Below, in pieces: positions 37,726 through 46,278 of a stretch of 64,000 bases of DNA. Under the pieces are notes generated by a model. That model was not told the DNA's origin and ran no database searches. It worked only from the letters and a program-made list of their open reading frames with translations. Each line of letters opens with the position of its first letter. The stretch's first letter is position 1. The DNA comes from Rubrivivax sp. (GTDB lineage Bacteria > Pseudomonadota > Gammaproteobacteria > Burkholderiales > Burkholderiaceae_C). The DNA is taken from assembly GCA_016789955.1 (NCBI GenBank), contig JAEUPB010000064.1, positions 1 through 64,000 on the forward strand, given 5' to 3'. The position numbers and the translations under genes were made by a program.

Positions 37726-38627
37726 TCCACGTCGGCTTGCTGCGCGGGCTGTGCGAACAGCTCGAGTCGCAGGGCATCGACGTCTCGGCGGCACTGGAGT
37801 GGGCGGATTGCGACTGGCACACGCTGTGTGCCGACCGCGACTGGATCTGCGAGCTGCCGCTGCACTGGATCGTGCTGGGTCTGCAGCGCCACGGCCTGAC
37901 CCCGGCCGCGCTGCGCCGAGCCTGGGCCGACCTGCCGATGCAGCATTTCGGCACGCTGGCCAGCTCGCTGGCCGCCGCGCCCCGCGGCCGCGACGCCCTG
38001 GCGACGTTGCACCAGCACGTCGGCGAGCGCTGGCCCACCGTCGACAGCCGCCTGGAGGTCGCCGAAGGCGGCCTGGTCTGGTCGCTGCACATGCAGGCGC
38101 CTGCGGGCGAGTTGCGGCGCTTCCTGCTCGAAGGCCTCACCGGCTGCTGCACCCGGCTTCTCGCGCATGCGCTGGGCACGGTGCCCGAACCGCGAGACAT
38201 CGGCCCGGGCAGCGTGGCCTGGCACATCGACGACGACCGACTCGATCGGGTACGCCCCAACGGCCCGGCCGCCGCCTTCGACGCCGCCTGGCCCGAGGAC
38301 GACCTGCCGCACGCCGCCGCGAGTCTGGCGGCACGCGTCGAGGAGCTGCTCGGCGAGACCGATCATGGCGGCGACATCGAGCGCATCGCGCACGCCCTGG
38401 GCATCGCGCCGCGCACGCTGTCGCGCCGGCTGGCCCGAGCCGGGCTGAGCTTCCAGACCTTGCTGGAGAACTGGCGCAAGCGCCACGGCAAGGAACTGCT
38501 CGATCGCGGCGACGTGCCGATGGCCGAAGTGGCCCGCCGCCTGGGCTATCGCAGCGTGTCCAACTTCAGCCGCAGCGCACGCCGCTGGGCGGGTCGCGGC
38601 ACAGGCAGGCCCGACACCGACGCCTGA
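37722..38627 (+). CDS. AraC-family transcriptional regulator
   Basis: A 301-residue regulator. The N-terminal two thirds correspond to the OruR/Arabinose_bd-type effector region (VGLLRGLCEQLESQGIDV at the start), and the C-terminal part has two helix-turn-helix units: IERIAHALGIAPRTLSRRLARAG and MAEVARRLGYRSVSNFSRSAR. It precedes, in the same direction, the PEP-mutase-family / Bug / TAXI-like / Bug cluster and is the obvious candidate to control it. The ATG at 37722 overlaps the stop of a short upstream frame. Confidence 0.85.
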   Translation: MIHVGLLRGLCEQLESQGIDVSAALEWADCDWHTLCADRDWICELPLHWIVLGLQRHGLTPAALRRAWADLPMQHFGTLASSLAAAPRGRDALATLHQHVGERWPTVDSRLEVAEGGLVWSLHMQAPAGELRRFLLEGLTGCCTRLLAHALGTVPEPRDIGPGSVAWHIDDDRLDRVRPNGPAAAFDAAWPEDDLPHAAASLAARVEELLGETDHGGDIERIAHALGIAPRTLSRRLARAGLSFQTLLENWRKRHGKELLDRGDVPMAEVARRLGYRSVSNFSRSARRWAGRGTGRPDTDA

Positions 38628-38705
38628 CACCGAGCCCACCCCCGGGCCGGTGGCACACTGGCCCCGCGACGCGGCGCCTCGACTCCGCCGCTGGTGGAGA
38701 CCCGC

Positions 38706-39608
38706 ATGCAGGATCAGACCCCGCAGCCGCTGCGAGCGCGGCTGCAGCAGCCCGGCCTCGTGGTGGCGCCGGGCGTGCACGACATGGTGTCGCTGCGCAT
38801 GGCCGATGCGCTGGGCTTCGAGGCGCTGTACATGACCGGCTTCGGCACGGTCGCTTCGCACCTGGGCCTGCCCGACGCGGGCCTGGCCACCTACACCGAC
38901 ATGGTCGGCCGCGTGCGCCAGATGGCCTCGATGGCACGCACGCCGCTGATCGCCGATGGCGATACCGGGTACGGCGGGCTGCTGAACATCGCCCACACGG
39001 TGCAGGGCTACGAGGCAGCCGGTGCCGCCGCCATCCAGCTCGAAGACCAGCAGATGCCCAAGAAGTGCGGCCACACGCCGGGCCGTCGCGTGGTGCCCGT
39101 GGCCGACATGGTGCGGCGCATCGAGGTGGCAGTGGCCTCGCGCCGGTCGCGCGACTTCCTCGTCATCGCCCGCACCGACGCGCGCACCACGCTCGGCCTC
39201 GACGAGGCGTTGCGCCGCGGCGAGGCCTGCGCCCGCGCCGGCGCCGACGTGCTGTTCATCGAGTCGCCCGAGAGCGTGGAGGAGATGCGCCGCATCGGCG
39301 AGGCCTTCGACCTGCCGCTGGTGGCCAACATGGTCGAAGGCGGCCGCACGCCGGTGGTGGACCGCGCCACGCTCGAACGGCTGGGCTACCGCATCGCCAT
39401 CCATCCGGTGACGGCGCTGCTGGCCGCCACGCACGCGATGCAGCGCGCCTACCGCACGTTGCGCACGCACGGCTCTTCGGTCGGGCTGGACGCCGAGCTG
39501 ATGCCCTTCGACGATCTCACCGCGCTGATGGGATTCCCCGACGTGCATGCCTTCGAACGACGCTGGGCCGAACCGGCGCCCGATCAACCAAGAGGAGACG
39601 AACGATGA
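38706..39608 (+). CDS. Isocitrate lyase/PEP mutase superfamily C-C lyase
   Basis: A 300-residue member of the ICL/PEPM superfamily (2-methylisocitrate lyase, dimethylmalate lyase, oxaloacetate decarboxylase group). The metal-binding strand is PLIADGDTGYGG, followed by QLEDQQMPKKCGH, whose KKCGH catalytic-loop motif is characteristic, and IARTDARTT. The ATG at 38706 has GGAG 7 bases upstream and is preferred to the GTG at 38694. Its stop overlaps the ATG of the next Bug receptor. Likely cleaves a branched hydroxydicarboxylate taken up by the neighbouring receptors (inference). Confidence 0.88.
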   Translation: MQDQTPQPLRARLQQPGLVVAPGVHDMVSLRMADALGFEALYMTGFGTVASHLGLPDAGLATYTDMVGRVRQMASMARTPLIADGDTGYGGLLNIAHTVQGYEAAGAAAIQLEDQQMPKKCGHTPGRRVVPVADMVRRIEVAVASRRSRDFLVIARTDARTTLGLDEALRRGEACARAGADVLFIESPESVEEMRRIGEAFDLPLVANMVEGGRTPVVDRATLERLGYRIAIHPVTALLAATHAMQRAYRTLRTHGSSVGLDAELMPFDDLTALMGFPDVHAFERRWAEPAPDQPRGDER

Positions 39609-40600
39609 CCCACCCCTCCCCACGCGGCCCCCGTCGCGCCGTGCTGGCGCTGCTGGCCGCCCTGCTGCTGCCGGCAGCCACACCCACCACCGCACAGGAC
39701 GCCTATCCGAGCCGCTCGGTCCGCCTGGTCGTGCCGTTCGTGCCCGGCGGCGTGACCGACACCAGCGCGCGCGTCGTCGCCGAGTACCTGGGCCGGCGGC
39801 TCGCGCAGCAGGTGATCGTGGACAACCGGCCGGGGGCCTCGGGCAACATCGGCACCGCGCAGGTGGCCGGCGCGGCGCCCGACGGCTACACGCTGCTGCT
39901 GGCCTTCGACGGCACGATGGTCATCAACCCTCACGTGTTCGCCAAGGTGCCGTTCGACACCATGCGCGATTTCGCGTCGGTGGGCCGCATCGGCACCGCC
40001 ACGCTCGTGCTGGCCGCCAACCCCGAGCTGCCCGCGCGCACGCTGGGCGAGGTGCTGGCGCTGTCGAAGAGCCGCCCCGGCGGCCTGTCCTACGGCACCT
40101 CTGGCATCGGGGGCACGCCGCACATCGCCGGCGAGCAGCTCGCCCAGCGCAGCGGGGCCAAGCTCGAGCACGTGCCGTACAAGGGCGGCGGGCAGGCCAT
40201 CGCCGACACCATCGGCGGCAGCATCCCGCTGGTCTACACCGCAGTGGCCGGCGCGCAGGGGCACGTGAAGTCGGGCAAGCTCCGCGCCATCGCGGTCTCC
40301 AGCGCCCGTCGCAACGGCGCGCTGCCCGACGTGCCCACCTTCATCGAGAGCGGCTTCCCCGACTTCGTGGCCGAGTCGTGGGTCGGCATCCTGGCACCGG
40401 CGAAGACGCCGCCGGCGATCACGGCGCGGCTCAACGCCGAGCTGAATACGGTGCTGAGCGATCCCGCGCTGCGCGAGCGGCTCGCCACGCTGGGCATCGA
40501 GGCCACGCCCGGCACGCCGGAGCAGTTCCGCGAGCAGATGCGCACCGACCTGGCCAACTACGGCCCGATCGTGAAGGCCGCCGGCATCAAGCTCGAATAG
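39605..40600 (+). CDS. Bug-family (TctC) periplasmic substrate-binding protein
   Basis: A 331-residue periplasmic receptor with signal peptide (AVLALLAALLLPAATPTTAQD). Family motifs are VRLVVPFVPGGVTDTSAR, VDNRPGASGNIGT, HVPYKGGGQAIADTIGG and FREQMRTDLANYGPIVKAAGIKLE-like C-terminus. It is coupled (ATGA) to the lyase upstream and has AGAGGAG as ribosome site. With the lyase it forms a uptake-plus-catabolism pair; the ligand is probably a carboxylate. Confidence 0.92.
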   Translation: MTHPSPRGPRRAVLALLAALLLPAATPTTAQDAYPSRSVRLVVPFVPGGVTDTSARVVAEYLGRRLAQQVIVDNRPGASGNIGTAQVAGAAPDGYTLLLAFDGTMVINPHVFAKVPFDTMRDFASVGRIGTATLVLAANPELPARTLGEVLALSKSRPGGLSYGTSGIGGTPHIAGEQLAQRSGAKLEHVPYKGGGQAIADTIGGSIPLVYTAVAGAQGHVKSGKLRAIAVSSARRNGALPDVPTFIESGFPDFVAESWVGILAPAKTPPAITARLNAELNTVLSDPALRERLATLGIEATPGTPEQFREQMRTDLANYGPIVKAAGIKLE

Positions 40601-40613
40601 GAAGGACCGCCCC

Positions 40614-41585
40614 ATGGCCCCCACCCCCGTGCTGCCCCGCGTGAACCTGACGATGGTCGGGGACTGGGGCACGGCGAACTTCCACACCGTGCTCGGCTGG
40701 ATCGCCGCGCACCTGCGCTGGCGCAGCGCACCGCGATCGCGCTTCGTGGTGCGCACCGGCAGCGCGTACCGGGAGAGCATCGAGCTGGTGTCGTGCGGCG
40801 AGGCCGACCTGGCGATCACAACGCCCTCGCACATCGGCGTGCGCTGGGCCGCCGAGGGGCGGCACTTCTACGCCGGGCTGCCGCGGCCGCAACTGCGCAC
40901 GCTGGGCCGGCTGCCGCAGGACGACCGGCTGGCCTTCGCCGTGCCGGCGTCGCTGGGCATCCGCTCGTTCGCCGAGCTGCGCGAGCGGCGCCCGGCGCTG
41001 CGCATCGCCACGCCGCTGCGCGACGAGAACAACCTGTGCAGCTGGGTCATCGACCGCGTGCTCGAAGCGCACGGCGTCGCCCCCGGCGACATCGAGCGCT
41101 GGGGCGGTACCTGGGTGGACCACGACAGCCCGCGCGTCTGCCTGCAGGCGGCCCTCGACGGCCGCGTCGACGCGGTGTTCAACGAGGCGATCATGCTCAC
41201 GCTGTGGCAGGACTGGGCGCGCAGCCGGCCGCTGGTGTTCCTGCCGATCGAGGCCGACGCCATGCGCGTGCTCGAAGGCGACTACGGCCTGAAGCCCGCG
41301 GTGGTGGAAGCCGGCCGCGTGCTGAACGCCGAGGCGGTGCCATGCCTGGACTGGTCGCACTGGGCGACGATCGTGCGCGACGACATGCCCGACGAGCTGG
41401 CCTACGCGATCACCGCGATCATGGTCGAGGAGCGCGCCGAACTCGAAGGGCGCTTCCGCCACATCCCGGCCCAGCACAGCCCGCTGAGCTATCCCATCGT
41501 GCCGCAGGCGATGTGCCGCGACATCGGGCTGCCCCTGCACCCCGGTGCGGCGCGCTACTACCGCGAACACGGCCACCTGGAGTGA
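40614..41585 (+). CDS. TAXI-like solute-binding protein without signal peptide
   Basis: A 323-residue periplasmic-binding-protein fold resembling TAXI/NMT1-type TRAP receptors: ISCGEADLAITTPSH-like ELVSCGEADLAITTPSH, a mid-domain hinge, and the C-terminal LPLHPGAARYYREHG, which is the TAXI family ending. Unlike its relatives it starts MAPTPVLPRVNLTMVGDWG with no hydrophobic signal segment, so as read it stays in the cytosol. No better upstream start is visible because the gene follows the Bug gene by 13 bases. It may be a ligand sensor or an enzyme that has kept the binding fold. Confidence 0.75.
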   Translation: MAPTPVLPRVNLTMVGDWGTANFHTVLGWIAAHLRWRSAPRSRFVVRTGSAYRESIELVSCGEADLAITTPSHIGVRWAAEGRHFYAGLPRPQLRTLGRLPQDDRLAFAVPASLGIRSFAELRERRPALRIATPLRDENNLCSWVIDRVLEAHGVAPGDIERWGGTWVDHDSPRVCLQAALDGRVDAVFNEAIMLTLWQDWARSRPLVFLPIEADAMRVLEGDYGLKPAVVEAGRVLNAEAVPCLDWSHWATIVRDDMPDELAYAITAIMVEERAELEGRFRHIPAQHSPLSYPIVPQAMCRDIGLPLHPGAARYYREHGHLE

Positions 41586-41590
41586 CCCTC

Positions 41591-42580
41591 ATGAGCGAGA
41601 ACCATCCGCCCGGTCCAGCCCGCCGCGCCGTGATCGGCGCCGGCCTGCTGGCCGCCGTCGGCCTGCCCGGCGCTGCGCACGCGCAGGCCTACCCGTCGAA
41701 GACGGTGTCCATCATCGTCCCCTTCGGCGGTGGCAACGCCTACGACCTGATGGTCCGTTATCTCGCCGAGCGGCTGCAGGAGGCGACCGGCCAGCCGTTC
41801 ATCGTCGAGGCGAAGCAGGGAGCGCTGGGCGGCATCGCGGCCTCGTTCGTGGCGCGCGCACCGGCTGACGGCCACACCATCCTCTTCGGCGCCAACTCGA
41901 CGCATGCCGCCAACGTGCACCTGTTCCGCAAGCTGGCCTACGACCCGGTGGCCGACTTCGCGCCGGTCACCACGCTGGCCACCATCCCGCAGGTGCTGGT
42001 GGTGTCGCCCACGCTGAAGGTGCGCGACCTGCGCGAGTTCATCGCGCTGGCGCGCAGCCGGCCGGGGCAGTTCAACTACGGCAGTTCCAGCGCCACGGGC
42101 CGCGTGGCCAGCGAGGCGTTCCGGCAGGCTGCCGGCATCGACGCCGTGCACGTGCCGTACAAGACCTCGGCGCAGGCTGTGACGGACCTCATCAGCGGAC
42201 AGCTGCACTTCCTCGTCACCGACGCCGCGCTGGGCATCGCGCAGTCGCAGGGCGGCCGCGTGCAGGCGCTGGGCATCACCTCGGCGCGGCGCGTGGCCAG
42301 CGCGCCCGATCTGCCGACCATCGCCGAGGCGGGGCTGCCCGGCTACGAGTTCAACGCGTGGCTGGCGTTGTTCCTCCCGACGCGCACGCCGCCGGAAGTC
42401 GTGCGGCGGCTGGCCGAGCTGACCAACGCCGTGGTGCGCAGCCCCGGCATGCTCGAGCACCTCGCACGGCTGCACGCCGATCCGTTCCCGGGCGACCCCG
42501 AGTCGCTGCGCCGGCTGGTCGAGCGCGACACCGGGCGCTGGGGGCAGCTCATCAAGGCGGCGGGCATCGAGCCGGAGTAG
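41591..42580 (+). CDS. Bug-family (TctC) periplasmic substrate-binding protein
   Basis: A 329-residue Bug receptor, the third in the window. Signal peptide RRAVIGAGLLAAVGLPGAAHAQA; family motifs VSIIVPFGGGNAYDLMVR, GALGGIAASFVARA, HVPYKTSAQAVTDLISGQ and IKAAGIEPE at the end. A GTG at 41582 that overlaps the previous stop (GTGA) is an alternative start. The NAYDLM segment replaces the usual GGGxD acidic contact, suggesting a different ligand from the first receptor of the cluster. Last gene of the cluster. Confidence 0.9.
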   Translation: MSENHPPGPARRAVIGAGLLAAVGLPGAAHAQAYPSKTVSIIVPFGGGNAYDLMVRYLAERLQEATGQPFIVEAKQGALGGIAASFVARAPADGHTILFGANSTHAANVHLFRKLAYDPVADFAPVTTLATIPQVLVVSPTLKVRDLREFIALARSRPGQFNYGSSSATGRVASEAFRQAAGIDAVHVPYKTSAQAVTDLISGQLHFLVTDAALGIAQSQGGRVQALGITSARRVASAPDLPTIAEAGLPGYEFNAWLALFLPTRTPPEVVRRLAELTNAVVRSPGMLEHLARLHADPFPGDPESLRRLVERDTGRWGQLIKAAGIEPE

Positions 42581-42595
42581 CGGCCTGCGGGCGGC

Positions 42596-42663
42596 TGACG
42601 GACACGTCCGACACGACGACCGGCTCGTGGCCGACCGACAGCGGCCGGGGTACGGCCTACGCT
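42596..42663 (+). promoter_or_regulatory. Activator box and promoter of the small secreted protein
   Basis: TGACGG-N6-CCGACA (42596-42613) is a nearly perfect 18-base dyad with an inner CGGAC-AC-GTCCG palindrome. Its CCGACA begins 50 bases before the -10-like TACGCT at 42658-42663, the same geometry as at the neighbouring BON and two-component genes. No -35 is apparent. Confidence 0.5.
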
Positions 42664-42699
42664 GAAGCCTCCACAGACTCCCCTCTGATCGGAGATGCC

Positions 42700-43137
42700 A
42701 TGAAGCGACTGCACCCCCTGACCCCGCTGGCCCCGCTGACTGCCGCCGTGGCGCTCTGCGCCGCGCTGGCCACCGCCGCCCACGCGCAGGACGACGAGCC
42801 GCTGCTGCCGCAGCAGTTCGGCGCGGCCACCGTCGTGAACGGCGGCGCCGGCCTCGACGAGGCGGCCGCCATCAAGCGCATGGCCGGCCACTACCCGCTG
42901 CGCATCGTCTTCAGCCAGCGCAATGGTGACTACGAGGTGGCCGACAGCCTGCAGGTGATGCGCGGCGGCGAACGCGTGGCCGAAGTCCCCGACGCCGGCC
43001 CCTGGCTGCTCGTGGACCTGCCGCCCGGCCGCTACACGCTGCGCGGCGACTTCGGCGGCCGCATGGAGCAGCGCGAGGTGACGATCGGCCGCGGCGGCCA
43101 GACCGTGCACTGGGTGCGCGGCGGCGCGCAGGGCTGA
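42700..43137 (+). CDS. Small secreted hypothetical protein
   Basis: A 145-residue protein with a Sec signal peptide (LTAAVALCAALATAAHAQ-D). The mature part ends in a beta-rich unit (WLLVDLPPGRYTLRGDF ... REVTIGRGG) like the carboxypeptidase-regulatory/transthyretin-like modules found in periplasmic proteins. GGAG lies 5-8 bases before the ATG. Its promoter carries the CCGACA box shared with the BON and two-component genes, so an envelope-stress role is plausible but unproven. Confidence 0.7.
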   Translation: MKRLHPLTPLAPLTAAVALCAALATAAHAQDDEPLLPQQFGAATVVNGGAGLDEAAAIKRMAGHYPLRIVFSQRNGDYEVADSLQVMRGGERVAEVPDAGPWLLVDLPPGRYTLRGDFGGRMEQREVTIGRGGQTVHWVRGGAQG

Positions 43138-43185
43138 CCGTTCCCCGCAACGGGCGGCGCGCGCCTCACGCGGCCCGCGCCGCCG

Positions 43186-43815
43186 CTACTGCATCAGCCC
43201 GTTCTTCAACGCGTAGTACGTGAGGTCGCTGTTGCTCGACAGCCTGAGCTTCTCCAGCACCCGCGTCCGATACGTGCTCACGGTCTTCACGCTGAGGAAC
43301 ATGCTCTGCGCGATGGCGCCGACCGTCTCGCCCTTGGCCAGGCGCAGGAACACCTGCAGTTCGCGCTCGGACAGCCTCTCGTGCGGCGCCTGCTGGCCGC
43401 CGTCGAGCGAATCGGCCAGCAGTTCGGCCACCGCCGCGCTGACGTAGCGCCGCCCGCGCGCCACCGTGCGGATGGCGGTGGCGATCTCGCTCGGGTCGCA
43501 CTCCTTGTTCAGGTAGCCGCTGGCGCCCTGCTTGAGCAGCGTCAGCGCGTAGTGCTCCTCCGGGAATCCGCTGAGGATGATGATGGGCAGCTCGGCGTAG
43601 CGCGCCTTGATCGCCTGCAGCGCATCGACACCGCCGTCGCCCGGCATCGACAGGTCCATCAGCAGCACGTCGACCTCGCCGCCCCGCGCCAGCTCCAGCG
43701 CCTCGCGGCCGTTGGCCGCCTCGCCGGTGACGCGCAGGTCCACCTCGTCGGAGATGAGCTGGCGCAGGCCGTTGCGCACGATGGCGTGGTCGTCGACGAT
43801 GCCGACTCGGATCAT
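43186..43815 (-). CDS. GacA/UvrY-like LuxR-family response regulator
   Basis: A 209-residue regulator of the NarL/FixJ class. Receiver: VGIVDDHAIVRNGLRQL, phospho-Asp in VLLMDLSMPGDGG (near 54), Lys-bearing GYLNKECDP in place of the usual GYLxK. DNA-binding region LSERELQVFLRLAKGETVGAIAQ then MFLSVKTVSTYRTRVLEKL, close in pattern to GacA/UvrY. CAGGAG lies 7 bases before the ATG at 43815. A TGTCGG-N6-CCTACA box, of the form bound by GacA, lies 74-91 bases upstream, 51 bases before a CACACT -10 candidate, suggesting autoregulation and shared control with the divergent BON gene. Confidence 0.92.
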   Translation of the reverse strand: MIRVGIVDDHAIVRNGLRQLISDEVDLRVTGEAANGREALELARGGEVDVLLMDLSMPGDGGVDALQAIKARYAELPIIILSGFPEEHYALTLLKQGASGYLNKECDPSEIATAIRTVARGRRYVSAAVAELLADSLDGGQQAPHERLSERELQVFLRLAKGETVGAIAQSMFLSVKTVSTYRTRVLEKLRLSSNSDLTYYALKNGLMQ

Positions 43816-43837
43816 GGTGTGCTCCTGGTGTGCACCG

Positions 43838-43993
43838 AGTGTGGCGCAACGCCGCGCCCGCCGTCTGACGGTGCCGGCGCCGCCTCGATGTCGGCGCCGT
43901 CCTACAGGGAGCAGGTCTGCCGCGTTCCTGCGCGCCGTCCTACAGCGGCATGCGGGCCAGGCCGACGCAGATCCGCCAACGCGCTGCCTAGAG
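43838..43993. promoter_or_regulatory. Divergent promoter region with GacA-box-like sites (regulator / BON gene)
   Basis: TGTCGG-N6-CCTACA lies at 43889-43906 and a second CCTACA at 43939-43944; both sit in an identical 14-mer, GCGCCGTCCTACAG. To the right, the second CCTACA is 49 bases upstream of TAGAGT (43988-43993), the -10 candidate of the BON gene. To the left, the minus-strand CCGACA (43894-43889) is 51 bases upstream of CACACT (43843-43838), the -10 candidate of the regulator gene. Neither side has a recognisable -35. Confidence 0.55.
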
Positions 43994-44078
43994 TGACCCG
44001 CAGGCCGGCACCCGCCGAGCCTGCCTGGTCCCGAACGATCGCCCGCCCGCCGGGCGTCCCAGCAGCAAGGAGTTCCTC

Positions 44079-44459
44079 ATGAACCGCACGTTGAGCCTTC
44101 CCATCGCCGCGGCCGCGCTGGCCGCGCTGGCCGCCGTCACCGGCTGCGACCGCCGTGACGAGCGCACCGCCGGGCAGAAGATCGACGCCGGCATCGCCCA
44201 GGTCGAACGTTCCGCCGAGCGCGCCGGCGCGGAGGTGAAGGGCACGGTCGCCGACGCGGCGATCACCGCGTCGGTGAACGCCCAGCTCGCGCGCGACAGC
44301 GAACTGAGCGCGCTGAAGATCGATGTCGACACCAGCGACGGGCGCGTCGCGCTCCGCGGCTCGGCGCCCAACCGCGATGCCCGCGACCGCGCCGCGCGGC
44401 TCGCGTCGGGTGTCGACGGCGTGAAGAGCGTGGACAACCAGCTCATCGTGAAGGGCTGA
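44079..44459 (+). CDS. BON-domain lipoprotein
   Basis: A 126-residue lipoprotein (lipobox LAAVTGC) with a short helical linker and one BON domain (DAAITASVNAQLARD, LSALKIDVDTSDGRVALRG, ending VDNQLIVKG), related to OsmY. BON domains bind phospholipid membranes and occur in envelope-stress proteins. It is a clear paralogue of the gene at 46824. AAGGAG lies 7-8 bases before the ATG. The upstream promoter carries two CCTACA boxes. Confidence 0.88.
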   Translation: MNRTLSLPIAAAALAALAAVTGCDRRDERTAGQKIDAGIAQVERSAERAGAEVKGTVADAAITASVNAQLARDSELSALKIDVDTSDGRVALRGSAPNRDARDRAARLASGVDGVKSVDNQLIVKG

Positions 44460-44480
44460 CGCCCAACACCGCCACCGCCG

Positions 44481-45833
44481 TCACGCCGCGGACAGCGGCA
44501 GCCGCGCCTCGATGCGCGTACCCTGGCCCGGCGCGGACGACACGCTCAGCACGCCGCCCACGGCCTCGACGCGGTAACGCATGCCCAGCAGGCCGTGGGT
44601 GCTGCCGCGCGTGCGCACCGGATCGAACCCACAGCCGTCGTCGACCACCGCCAGCCGCGCCACAGGGCCGTCGGCCACCATCGTCAGCTGCACCGTGCGT
44701 GCACGGGCGTACTTGGCGATGTTGGTGAACGCCTCCTGCACCAGCCGGTAGGCGGTGATCCGGCCGTCCTCGGGCAGCAGCAGCTCGGCCACCTCGGCCT
44801 GCAGCTCGATCTCGGCGCGGGCCGCGAACTCGCGCGCCAGGATCTGCAGCGCCGCCGCCAGCCCGAGGTTGGCCAGCGACGACGGGTGCAGGTCCTCGAT
44901 GATGCGGCGCTTCAGCGCGATGCCCTCGTCGATGGTGGCCACGAGGTGATCGAGCCGTGAGCGCAGCTCGGTGGAGGTACCGACGGTGCGGCGCATGCGT
45001 GCGGTGTCGAGCTTGGCCGCCGTGAGCAGCGCGCCCAGCTCGTCGTGCAGCTCGCGCGCCAGGCGCGCGCGCTCATCCTCGCGTGCGGTCTGCAGGTGCT
45101 GCGCCAGCTCGGTCAGCTCGGCGGTGCGGCGGATCACTTCGCCTTCGAGCTGGTCGCGCTCCTCGCGCGTGGCACGCGCCCGCTCGGCGCGCTCGTGCAT
45201 CAGCCGCGCGGTCTGGCGCACGAACAGCACGATCGCCAGCAGGCTCAGCGCCGCCATCGCGCCGACGCCCACGCGCCCCACCTGCAAGGTGTCGAACACG
45301 AGCTGCCGTTCCTGCGCGACGAGGCGGCTCTCGATGTCCAGCAGCCGCTCGCCCTCGTGGCGCGCGGCGTCCATCTTCTCGCGGCCGATGTCGGTGAGGA
45401 TCAGCTCGCGCGACGCCTCCAGCCGGCCTTCGCCGAAGAGCTTCAGCGTGGTCGCCAGCTCGCTGAGCTTCTCCTCGGACAGCGCAGCGATGCGGCGCAC
45501 GATCGGCCCGGCCTCGGGGTCATCGCCGTAGCGCGCCCGCAGGGTGCCGATCACGCTGCCGACCTCCTCCACGGCGCGGTCGTACGGGCGCAGGTACTCG
45601 GCCCGGCCGGTGAGCAGGTAACCGCGCTGCCCGGTCTCGGCGTCGGAGAGACCGCGCAGCAGCGTGTTGAGCTGCGCGCGGGCGACGGCGCGTTCGCCCA
45701 GGCTGTGCAGCGATTGCGTCGAACGGCGGTAGGCCAGCTCGCTGATCGCCACCAGCAGCACCGCCGCCACCAGCGCCGCGGACACCGCCCAGGCGCCGCG
45801 CCCGGCCAGACCGGAAGCCGACAGCCTGATCAC
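44481..45833 (-). CDS. CHASE3-domain sensor histidine kinase (HisKA_3)
   Basis: A 450-residue inner-membrane kinase. First membrane segment AWAVSAALVAAVLLVAISEL; periplasmic CHASE3 domain with DAETGQRGYLLTGRAEYL; second segment VGAMAALSLLAIVLFV; coiled coil; HisKA_3 dimerisation region with phospho-His in RELHDELGALLTAAKLD (near 259); HATPase with VQEAFTNIAKYARA, DDGCGFD and HGLLGMRYRVEAVGG. HisKA_3 kinases phosphorylate LuxR-type regulators, so the GacA-like regulator next door is the likely partner. GTG start at 45833 overlaps the stop of the receiver gene (GTGA). Confidence 0.92.
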   Translation of the reverse strand: MIRLSASGLAGRGAWAVSAALVAAVLLVAISELAYRRSTQSLHSLGERAVARAQLNTLLRGLSDAETGQRGYLLTGRAEYLRPYDRAVEEVGSVIGTLRARYGDDPEAGPIVRRIAALSEEKLSELATTLKLFGEGRLEASRELILTDIGREKMDAARHEGERLLDIESRLVAQERQLVFDTLQVGRVGVGAMAALSLLAIVLFVRQTARLMHERAERARATREERDQLEGEVIRRTAELTELAQHLQTAREDERARLARELHDELGALLTAAKLDTARMRRTVGTSTELRSRLDHLVATIDEGIALKRRIIEDLHPSSLANLGLAAALQILAREFAARAEIELQAEVAELLLPEDGRITAYRLVQEAFTNIAKYARARTVQLTMVADGPVARLAVVDDGCGFDPVRTRGSTHGLLGMRYRVEAVGGVLSVSSAPGQGTRIEARLPLSAA

Positions 45834-46240
45834 GACGGCACGGGACCGGAGTCGGAGCCGGCGTCGGCTTCGGCCATCCGTGCGCAGTAGGCGATCAGGT
45901 CGTCGAGCTCGGTGGACTTGTCGAACACGCGGTCGGCGCCGAGTGCCGCGCACTGGCGCCGCATCTCCGACGTGGCGTAGTTGGTCAGCACCACGCGCCG
46001 CGACCGATGCCCGGACTGCGCCAGGGCGCGCAGCACGCCCAGGCCGCTTCCGCTCTTCAGGAACACGTCGATGATGACCAGGTCACAGGGCTGCTCGCCG
46101 GCCCGCAGCCAGCCCAGCGCCGACGACTCGTCGGCCGCGTGCCCGACCACCTCCACGGGCGCCATCTCCTCGAGCGCCGAGATCAGGTTGTCGCGAATGA
46201 TGGGGCTGTCTTCGACGATGAAGGTGTTGACGACCGACAT
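45830..46240 (-). CDS. Receiver-only response regulator
   Basis: A 136-residue single receiver domain: FIVEDSPIIRDNLISAL, phospho-Asp in LVIIDVFLKSGSG (near 55), VVLTNYATSE with the Thr position, and the conserved Lys in VFDKSTELDD. No output domain. It is the first gene of the operon with the CHASE3 kinase and probably modulates or diverts its phosphate flow. ATG 46240. Its promoter seems to be GATACT at 46279-46284 (minus strand), exactly 50 bases after the CCTACA half of the palindrome at 46329-46346. Confidence 0.9.
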   Translation of the reverse strand: MSVVNTFIVEDSPIIRDNLISALEEMAPVEVVGHAADESSALGWLRAGEQPCDLVIIDVFLKSGSGLGVLRALAQSGHRSRRVVLTNYATSEMRRQCAALGADRVFDKSTELDDLIAYCARMAEADAGSDSGPVPS

Positions 46241-46278
46241 GGCAGGCGTTCGGGCGGATGGGGCTGCGTGCACCCCGC

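Noticed and set aside
43892-43945. Two copies of GCGCCGTCCTACAG as a start of a CRISPR or transposon repeat.
   Set aside because: Only two copies 38 bp apart, and they coincide with promoter boxes shared with neighbouring genes.
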